12,774 bases of DNA from ANME-2 cluster archaeon (GTDB lineage Archaea; Halobacteriota; Methanosarcinia; Methanosarcinales; Methanogasteraceae), in contig PIXW01000255.1 of assembly GCA_003601535.1 (NCBI GenBank), positions 1-12,774 of the forward strand. The letters run 5' to 3'. The position numbers and the translations under genes are program-made. Shown here one piece after another: positions 1 through 5,187 of this stretch. Each line of letters begins with the position of its first letter. Positions within the stretch are counted from its first letter, which is position 1. The notes beneath the pieces were generated by a model. It saw only the letters and a program-made list of their open reading frames with translations, had not been told where the DNA came from and did no database searches.

Positions 1-992
1 AGATCGCCATTCTCTGTATGCATATCAAATATGCAGAAATATTCTGCCTCCCCGAAGTGCTCAGAGACTCCGGACATAAGACCATTGTTTTCGATGCAGG
101 GGACCGCGTACCTTGTAAAATCCTTCTCCTCGGGCTCTATATGTATCAGAACCCTGTCTACATTTTTAATCGCTGATTTAATCTTCTTTTCAATCTTACC
201 GCTCATTTGATGTGCCTTTTCAAGGTCTCTCAGGTTTGTTTCTATCTCCAGTTCTATAAATATGAACTTTCCGGAACTTCTCGCTTTTAAGGAGCGTATC
301 TTCCTGACACCATGAGTTTCGGATGTAATCTCTCTTATCTGGTTGAGACTCTCGTAATTGATGGATGCATCCAGAAGAACTTTTATCGAATCTTTTAATA
401 TTTCGTATCCTGATCTGAAGATGAAGAGAGATACCAGAATACCGGCAGCCGGATCAAGAAAATAAAAGCCGGCGTAGTTTCCGAGTATTCCAGCGAATAC
501 GACTGCAGAAGAGAGAGCATCTGACATTGAATGCTTACCATCGGCGATTAAACTGGGTGAATTTTCTTCTCTTCCGACCTTCAGCTTATAATTCCCTAAA
601 AGTAAGGAGGATACTAACGATATTAGTGCAACAGATATTGCATACGGGACGTTTTCCAGGATAACCGCCCCAGCCGTTCCTATTGATGTGAGAACGATCT
701 CATATCCGGCATAGAGGATTGTAAGGGCGAGGAAGAGGCTCACGATATTCTCTGCCTTGTAAAATCCATAAGGAAACGCTTCCGTGGGCTTGCGATCCGA
801 AATCCTGAGACCTATAAAGACCCCGATGGAGCTTATCACATCTGTGAGAGAGTGGATTGAGTCAGCAACGAGAGCGATACTTCCTGAGAGTGTGCCGGCA
901 GAGTATTTTATGACGACCAGAAATGCGGTCACTCCGATGGATATCAGAGCGGCTTTTTCATCTTTCTCTACATGAACCATCAAATGACTCAT
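1..992 (-). CDS. Cation diffusion facilitator with C-terminal NifX/NifB-type domain, partial at window edge
   Basis: This is a membrane metal exporter of the CDF family, probably a proton-driven Zn/Fe/Mn efflux pump. The 330 visible residues begin MSHLMVHVEK. Hydrophobic segments lie near residues 14-33, 37-62, 82-103, 115-132 and 159-192. The metal site is visible as HSLTD (H47, D51) in TM2 and HSMSD (H154, D158) in TM5, and HxxxD in both helices is typical of Zn-type members. Residues about 205-290 form the cytoplasmic dimerisation domain (LLDASI, ETHGV, final HIEPEE). It continues into a second domain, TRYAVPCIENNGL then SEHFGEAEYF (about 293-322), which matches the start of the NifX/NifB dinitrogenase FeMo-cofactor fold. 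The window edge cuts this domain. The start is uncertain: ATG 992, ATG 980 or GTG 1004, the last 12 nt after a GGGGTGA at 1017-1023. The CDF call is firm; the fused domain is a good motif match. Confidence 0.88.
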   Translation of the reverse strand, partial: MSHLMVHVEKDEKAALISIGVTAFLVVIKYSAGTLSGSIALVADSIHSLTDVISSIGVFIGLRISDRKPTEAFPYGFYKAENIVSLFLALTILYAGYEIVLTSIGTAGAVILENVPYAISVALISLVSSLLLGNYKLKVGREENSPSLIADGKHSMSDALSSAVVFAGILGNYAGFYFLDPAAGILVSLFIFRSGYEILKDSIKVLLDASINYESLNQIREITSETHGVRKIRSLKARSSGKFIFIELEIETNLRDLEKAHQMSGKIEKKIKSAIKNVDRVLIHIEPEEKDFTRYAVPCIENNGLMSGVSEHFGEAEYFCIFDMHTENGD

Positions 993-1016
993 CGACTGAT
1001 ACACATTTATAACTGT

Positions 1017-1059
1017 TCACCCCTCACCACCACAAAATTTATTATTGAAATTATATTTT
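1017..1059 (-). promoter_or_regulatory. Putative promoter and SD for the CDF gene
   Basis: Reading the minus strand, an A/T-rich TATA-like AAAATATAA lies at 1051-1059. Transcription would start near 1029, giving a leader of about 25-37 nt. A GGTGAGGGGTGA stretch (1017-1028) contains SD-like sequence, but it sits nearer the GTG at 1004 than the ATG at 992. That leaves the start codon unsettled. Inference from spacing only. Confidence 0.4.
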
Positions 1060-1131
1060 CTACCATAATCATTGGAAATAAGATATCTCGTTTGATGGCC
1101 TGAGATCGTGCTGTACCCCCTGCGCCCCAAA

Positions 1132-2238
1132 TCATTCATCGCTTGAGATGACCTCACCTGACAGCATCTCAGCAATCACCCGAATGCCGGCATCGGTCTT
1201 GAACGATGTCCCTGAGAAATGCGTTCTGGACGCCGCAAATCCGGCATCCTGAAGTTTGCTGATGAGTGCATCGATTCGCACCGGCGGAATTCCGAGTGTG
1301 CGGCAGATTCGATGCTGATCATAGAATGTCGGAATATCGATCTCGTTTCTGCATGTATCCACGAGTTTGATTGTATGTTTATCGGATTCTCGATCGATCA
1401 ATTCGGAAAGGACCGATTCGCAGAACGTGCGTTCATGCAGCCTTCCGAGCCACAGCGGACCGATAGCCTGTATCCGGGACCCACATATATGGCATCTGTC
1501 CGACATCACCGGTGCAAGACCTGTTACCGATGTTCTGAATCCACAGTGAGGGCAGTGGGCGATGAAACCAAGTTTGTTCATGGATTTATCGGCAGAAGAA
1601 ACTCTTTTCAGCACTCTTGCATACACACGGACGTAATGCCTCCTTGCATAAGCCAGGAGCGGGATCACCGCCTTATCCGTAACCGCAAGCGCTCTTGTGA
1701 TCGCACCCATCAGCACCCTGACTCCGATCTCAGCATGATACTCGTTATTCATCGGTAGAGCAGAATATTTGCGAATTCCTGCATTCAAATGCGCCCCGCA
1801 GAGCGGTGCAGTATCGGTTGCGGTTATACAGAGCATCTTTTTTGCTGAATGTGATGCTGCAGCAAGATACGGCGCAGGCGATCCGAAAGGGTCGAGATCG
1901 ACGACATCAAATCGTTTCTGGTGGAGCAGGACGTTTGCGTTCTCGTTTGTAACCTTGCAGTGTGATTGCAGATTGTTTGAGGCGATGTTTCGTCTGATCA
2001 GATCAGCGGCATCCGGATTCCAGTCATTGAGCGTGACATCGAGTCCGAGTTCTGATGCGGCACGTAAGCCCCGGATGCCGGTTGCAGCGAACGCGTCAAG
2101 ATACGATTCGAGTCTGTCGATAGAGTGGCTGAACGCAGCAAGAGACGCAATCGTGAGATCGCGGTCTGGGGTTGTATACGGGTTGTAGAACGCTTCTCCA
2201 GTCTCTATGGTGATGTCGTGTTCGGTGATCCATGACAT
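1132..2238 (-). CDS. trm1: tRNA (guanine26-N2)-dimethyltransferase Trm1
   Basis: Trm1 uses S-adenosylmethionine to dimethylate N2 of G26 at the D-stem/anticodon-stem hinge of tRNA. The 368 residues match the usual archaeal length. FYNP (17-20) begins the N-terminal Trm1 signature. The SAM-binding fold follows, with DAFAATGIRGLRA (48-60) and the catalytic-region motif DLDPFGSPAPYL (114-124). The C-terminal half carries a Cys4 zinc site: C229, C232, C249, C252. The ATG at 2238 has AGGAAG about 3 nt upstream, and a TATA-like run ATATATAT at 2267-2274 fits a short leader. The gene stands alone on the minus strand, 139 bp upstream of the CDF gene. Another tRNA-processing gene (endA) and a tRNA gene lie a few kb away. 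Intact and ordinary. Confidence 0.96.
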   Translation of the reverse strand: MSWITEHDITIETGEAFYNPYTTPDRDLTIASLAAFSHSIDRLESYLDAFAATGIRGLRAASELGLDVTLNDWNPDAADLIRRNIASNNLQSHCKVTNENANVLLHQKRFDVVDLDPFGSPAPYLAAASHSAKKMLCITATDTAPLCGAHLNAGIRKYSALPMNNEYHAEIGVRVLMGAITRALAVTDKAVIPLLAYARRHYVRVYARVLKRVSSADKSMNKLGFIAHCPHCGFRTSVTGLAPVMSDRCHICGSRIQAIGPLWLGRLHERTFCESVLSELIDRESDKHTIKLVDTCRNEIDIPTFYDQHRICRTLGIPPVRIDALISKLQDAGFAASRTHFSGTSFKTDAGIRVIAEMLSGEVISSDE

Positions 2239-2266
2239 ATTCTTCCTTCAATACTGCTACGATGCC

Positions 2267-2274
2267 ATATATAT
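2267..2274 (-). promoter_or_regulatory. Putative TATA box for trm1
   Basis: The alternating run ATATATAT is centred about 32 nt upstream of the trm1 ATG. With the usual archaeal spacing of about 26 nt, transcription would begin near 2244 and leave a leader of only a few bases. Inference from position and composition. Confidence 0.45.
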
Positions 2275-2353
2275 CATAGCATAGACGTTCACATACAACA
2301 TGGCACTGAAACGGCGCTGTTAATTCTTTCAGTGACAGCACTATATCCTCCTC

Positions 2354-2405
2354 TGTGGTTAAATCCGGCGGCCCTTACAACTTGTGCGGGATCGGTTTAA
2401 CCACA
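2354..2405. repeat. 10-bp perfect inverted repeat, 32-bp spacer
   Basis: TGTGGTTAAA (2354-2363) and TTTAACCACA (2396-2405) are perfect reverse complements separated by 32 bp. Similarity extends weakly inwards (TCCGGCGG against CCGATCCC on the opposite strand). On the minus strand the element begins just after the last recognisable codon of the methyltransferase remnant and reads TTAACCACAGAGG at its far end. It may be a small mobile-element remnant, a protein-binding site or a weak RNA hairpin. The function is unknown. Confidence 0.55.
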
Positions 2406-2412
2406 ACAGAAA

Positions 2413-2633
2413 TCACGTCCAGATACTCCTTGTGAACTCAAGAAATTCATCCCGTGAGATTGTGCTCTCTCTTTTCAGGGGGTTCTCTCCTTCTCTTCCT
2501 TTGGAAGGTCTTCGTACAGCTTGCCTGCGTAGAATGCTGTGGAATCGTGGCTTATTCTCCCTGATATCCCAAAAGAACTGGTCTTTGTGCCGCGTCGGCT
2601 ATTATTCAGATTTGTCAACCTCTCGTAACAGCA
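2413..2633 (-). pseudogene. Internally deleted remnant of a site-specific DNA methyltransferase
   Basis: Two minus-strand frames carry protein-like sequence. The first, stop-free from 2633 to a TGA at 2475-2477, contains NNSRRGTKTSSFG, GRISHDSTAFYAGKLYEDL and KEEKERTP. The second, in another frame from about 2487 to a TGA at 2413-2415, reads KRESTISRDEFLEFTRSIWT. From memory of archaeal amino-methyltransferases of the TSPPYN class, the first resembles their N-terminus, and the second resembles the segment just before the FPAESAKRIGHPAPFP motif. The whole catalytic core between them, including TSPPY and the SAM motif, is absent, and so is the C-terminus. The simplest reading is one large internal deletion plus truncation. 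It sits 36 bp downstream of the cyclophilin gene and ends at the inverted repeat. The family call is recollection, not a search result; the frame change and open stretches are seen directly. Confidence 0.55.
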
Positions 2634-2669
2634 TTACATGATCAGCCGCAAACAAACCGCAAGACCATC

Positions 2670-3095
2670 TCACCCCTCAATTACCCTGACCCGCTCCATA
2701 ACATCGCCCTGCTTGATCTGGTTCACCACATCCATGCCCTCGATCACATGACCGAAGACGGTGTGCACCCCGTCGAGATGGGGCTGCGGCGAGTGCGTGA
2801 TAAAGAACTGGCTGCCTCCGGTGTCCTTTCCGGCATGTGCCATCGACAGCGCGCCTTTTGTGTGCTTTCGCGGGTTTATCTCACACTTTATCGTATATCC
2901 GGGTCCGCCTGTGCCGTCGCCTCTCGGACAGCCGCCCTGGATCATAAAGTTCGGGATGACACGGTGAAACGTGAGTCCGTTGTAGAAACCCTTGTTGATC
3001 AGCTTCACAAAGTTCGCTACGGTGTTCGGTGCGTCTTTTTCGAAGAGTTCAAGGACTATCTCGCCTCTTCTGGTTTCGATTACTGCTTTCTTCAT
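2670..3095 (-). CDS. Peptidyl-prolyl cis-trans isomerase, cyclophilin type
   Basis: A single-domain cytoplasmic cyclophilin (141 residues, no signal peptide) that catalyses cis-trans isomerisation of X-Pro bonds during folding. The core motifs are [13 protein letters not shown] (43-55), with catalytic R45, F50 and Q53; GGSQFFIT (93-100), with Q96 and F98; and [13 protein letters not shown] (105-117), with L107 and H111. The position of the cyclosporin-contacting Trp (W121 of human CypA) is His106 here. Catalysis is usually retained with such substitutions, but cyclosporin binding is weak. The ATG at 3095 has AGAGGT about 8 nt upstream, a good SD. A TATA-like ATTTTAAA at 3151-3158 suggests its own promoter rather than read-through from mmp4, 110 bp upstream. 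Confidence 0.95.
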   Translation of the reverse strand: MKKAVIETRRGEIVLELFEKDAPNTVANFVKLINKGFYNGLTFHRVIPNFMIQGGCPRGDGTGGPGYTIKCEINPRKHTKGALSMAHAGKDTGGSQFFITHSPQPHLDGVHTVFGHVIEGMDVVNQIKQGDVMERVRVIEG

Positions 3096-3150
3096 GGTTG
3101 TTACCTCTGTAGCGATTGGTGATGTGTGGGATTTTAGTTAAGGGTTTCTG

Positions 3151-3158
3151 TTTAAAAT
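3151..3158 (-). promoter_or_regulatory. Putative TATA box for the cyclophilin gene
   Basis: ATTTTAAA on the minus strand lies about 60 nt upstream of the start codon. A transcript starting about 26 nt downstream of it would have a leader of about 34 nt containing the AGAGGT ribosome-binding site. Inference from spacing. Confidence 0.4.
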
Positions 3159-3205
3159 AGGCAGAAATGGCATCAGAAAACGTGTTTTATCGCTGCGACA
3201 TGCTA

Positions 3206-4012
3206 TCATCGATCCGCAGTCCATGCGAGCGCGCTTGCAAGCATGATCGCGTTCGAAAGATTTGTCTTCACCCGTGATGTATCAACAAACACCAGATCCA
3301 TGAGCACAGGCGCACCAAAGCCATCTCCTCCACCAAGAAACGTGAGCGTGCGGAAGATCAGATTGCCTGTGATCCCGTCTGGCGCAACGATGAAGTTTGC
3401 ATCCCTGATCGCATCCTCGATCAGAATTCCATAATGCTCTGCATCGATTCCGAGTGAACAGAGCCTGCCCGCGACAAGTTCGCCATCAGCAAGGCTCTGA
3501 TCCACGATCTCACTTCTGCCGGCATCCTCGAATCTGCCGCCTGAAAGAACCGCTACCTTTGCTGTTATGCCGAATCTTGCGATATATGATACGCCTTCAC
3601 AGACCAGATCGATCTTATCCGATGGCGAACTGCCTTCGTCGATTCCGACAGGCGCAAGGAAGAATGGCGTGCCATCCGCGGCTGTGAGTAGAGCAAGCCT
3701 GCGCAGCCCAGTGATCCTGAGTGCGCTTTTAAGATATCCGAGGGTCTTTGTGGCGCTGAGCGTGCCGCGCACGGCAGCATCGATTTTCTTGTCGATTAGT
3801 TGCCGCACCAGCTCCTCTTCGGGTTTATCCGAATGGATGATGGCGAGATCAGTGCTGATCGCAGATATCTGTTCAGCATCTCCAATCAACACAACATCCG
3901 CAAACGCGTGCGCACGCTTGATATCCGAGACTATGAACTCGTTGATCGTATCGATGCCGACGCCAACACGCGCTCTGCATTCCATCGCCCTGTTTCTGAT
4001 CGTATCAATCAT
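3206..4012 (-). CDS. mtxX: Methanogenesis marker protein 4 (MtxX-like, phosphotransacetylase-fold)
   Basis: This protein resembles the Mmp4/MtxX family, found in essentially all methanogens and related to the phosphate acetyl/butyryltransferase fold. Its reaction is not established; older databases call it a putative methyltransferase subunit. Visible family-like stretches are VLSGGRFEDAGRS, IEDAIRDANFIVAPDGITGNL and FLGGGDGFGAPV, the glycine-rich Pta-like ligand pocket. No membrane segment or signal is seen. I prefer the ATG at 4012 (MIDTIRNRAM, 268 residues) because it overlaps the endA stop as ATGA, the usual sign of translational coupling. A start four codons upstream, at 4024, is also possible and would overlap endA by 16 nt. 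The neighbour implies co-expression with tRNA-splicing endonuclease, which says nothing direct about its role. Its presence is the best evidence that the host has methyl-coenzyme M-based metabolism. Confidence 0.85.
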   Translation of the reverse strand: MIDTIRNRAMECRARVGVGIDTINEFIVSDIKRAHAFADVVLIGDAEQISAISTDLAIIHSDKPEEELVRQLIDKKIDAAVRGTLSATKTLGYLKSALRITGLRRLALLTAADGTPFFLAPVGIDEGSSPSDKIDLVCEGVSYIARFGITAKVAVLSGGRFEDAGRSEIVDQSLADGELVAGRLCSLGIDAEHYGILIEDAIRDANFIVAPDGITGNLIFRTLTFLGGGDGFGAPVLMDLVFVDTSRVKTNLSNAIMLASALAWTADR

Positions 4013-5043
4013 AATCTGATCCATCCGATCTCGATATATTCGATTCCGTCATCAGAATAGCTGAATACCATCCGCTTATGCACACTGTTTGCGATGCGCA
4101 CTGCGCGAGAGAGTTCCGGCAGCGAAAATACATGATCGGATGGGATGGTGTGCACAAGATATTCAGAATGCGCGATGATCCCAAATTTTTTATACACCCG
4201 GAAATGGGTTCCGAACTTGAATCCGGTCTTCACGATGAGACCTTTGTCCCGAAGGTCTGAGTACACCAGATATTTCAGCATATATCCCGGTTCGATTCCT
4301 TCCGCATATTTGTTGAACGCATCGATCTCGTTATCCGTATGCTCAATCCGGATCCACTGCTTAGAGAGAAGGTAGCCAGACTCAACAAGCGAGAGTTGGA
4401 GACGGGATTCATCGAGTTTCCTCCCAAAGAAATAATTCTGGTGGAGAAAATCAGAGACCTCTGGCTCCCAGATGATTGTCCGGTCGTTGAATAAACCTGC
4501 GGTCGCAGGTGTTTCAATCTCTTCCGGTTTGACATTCTCTCCTGACATAACTATTTTCTTCAACTCATAAAACGTTATATCGCTTTCTTCATCAACTATT
4601 GCGAGTATCAACCGTTTTCTTGCATTTTCTGCTTTTTTCAGTTCCAAAGCCAGATGCTGCAGCGGTAGATGTGCTCGCTCTGAGATTAGATAGACAAAGG
4701 CATGAGCCGGAGTCTTTCCAGGGTACCCGCCTCTTGGATACAACCTGAATCCGGTCGGACTCATCTTTGTGTAGTATCCGCGTTCGCGCAGATCCTTAAA
4801 TACGACGTATCCGAGTTCAAAGTCCGCAATGCGCCCGGATGCGATCTCGAAGAATGTCTTAAAATCAAGAGCCTTTCCCTCTGAAAAGATCTCTATCTTT
4901 TTACGGTAAAGCAGATATGCTCCTTCAATCAATGATAGTTCGAGTTTTTCATCATTTATACGCCCGTAGAAACTGCGATCGTACAGTTCGCTGATCGCAT
5001 CGCTTCCTGCTGTGACGATGTTTTGCCTGAGTTCGCATTCCAT
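4009..5043 (-). CDS. endA: tRNA-splicing endonuclease EndA, two-repeat (alpha-2 type)
   Basis: EndA cuts pre-tRNA introns at bulge-helix-bulge motifs to leave 2',3'-cyclic phosphate ends. The 344-residue length shows two tandem copies of the endonuclease unit, the form that assembles as a homodimer. Repeat one (about 13-165) has FYGRINDEKLELSLIEGAYLL and a GGYPGKTPAHAF loop in place of the active site. Repeat two (about 195-344) has YFFGRKLDESRLQLSLVESG, then KYLVYSDLRDKGLIVKTGFK and FGTHFRVYKK. Likely catalytic residues are Y284 (FRVY), H292 (HSEYLVH) and K323 (VHKRMVFS); the H-K spacing of 31 matches known enzymes, and Y is assigned by motif. The ATG at 5043 has no SD. A TATA-like element centred about 27 nt upstream (5067-5074) predicts a leaderless mRNA. 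The final codons overlap the mtxX start. tRNA-Val lies just upstream on the other strand. Confidence 0.96.
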   Translation of the reverse strand: MECELRQNIVTAGSDAISELYDRSFYGRINDEKLELSLIEGAYLLYRKKIEIFSEGKALDFKTFFEIASGRIADFELGYVVFKDLRERGYYTKMSPTGFRLYPRGGYPGKTPAHAFVYLISERAHLPLQHLALELKKAENARKRLILAIVDEESDITFYELKKIVMSGENVKPEEIETPATAGLFNDRTIIWEPEVSDFLHQNYFFGRKLDESRLQLSLVESGYLLSKQWIRIEHTDNEIDAFNKYAEGIEPGYMLKYLVYSDLRDKGLIVKTGFKFGTHFRVYKKFGIIAHSEYLVHTIPSDHVFSLPELSRAVRIANSVHKRMVFSYSDDGIEYIEIGWIRL

Positions 5044-5066
5044 TGTCTGGTTCTGTTCACGTAATG

Positions 5067-5074
5067 TTTATATT
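5067..5074. promoter_or_regulatory. TATA-like element between divergent endA and tRNA-Val
   Basis: TTTATATT on the plus strand reads AATATAAA on the minus strand. At about 26 nt spacing it would start the endA transcript at about 5044, directly at its ATG. It would also start the tRNA-Val precursor at about 5096, 14 nt ahead of the mature 5' end. Only 66 bp separate the two genes, so one element may serve both. Inference from spacing and composition. Confidence 0.5.
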
Positions 5075-5109
5075 GGTATCCGTCACGTATGGAAATGAAT
5101 TATGAACAT

Positions 5110-5183
5110 GGGCTCGTGGTCTAGCCGGTTATGACATCGCCTTGACATGGCGGGGATCCTGCGTTCGAATCGCAGCGAGCCCA
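5110..5183 (+). tRNA. tRNA-Val (anticodon GAC)
   Basis: A complete cloverleaf can be drawn. The acceptor stem is GGGCTCG (5110-5116) with CGAGCCC (5176-5182) and discriminator A at 5183. The D arm is GTC/GAC around TAGCCGGTTAT. The anticodon stem TCGCC/GGCGG (one T-G wobble) carries loop TTGACAT, so GAC sits at 34-36 and reads GUC/GUU valine codons. The variable loop is 5 nt (GGATC) and the T arm is CTGCG-TTCGAAT-CGCAG. No CCA is encoded and no intron is present. The base at position 26 is A, so this tRNA is not itself a Trm1 substrate. Its 3' end lies 4 bp from the stop codon of the convergent UPF0182 gene. Confidence 0.96.
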
Positions 5184-5187
5184 TCAA

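Noticed and set aside
1219..1758. 179-codon plus-strand open frame
   Set aside because: It lies wholly antisense to trm1 and has no motif; the minus strand carries the DPFGSP and zinc motifs.
2384..2641. 85-codon plus-strand open frame
   Set aside because: Its composition is not protein-like and it has no SD; the opposite strand holds the recognisable methyltransferase fragments.
2748..3122. 124-codon plus-strand open frame over the cyclophilin
   Set aside because: It is antisense to a clear cyclophilin and has no recognisable motif.
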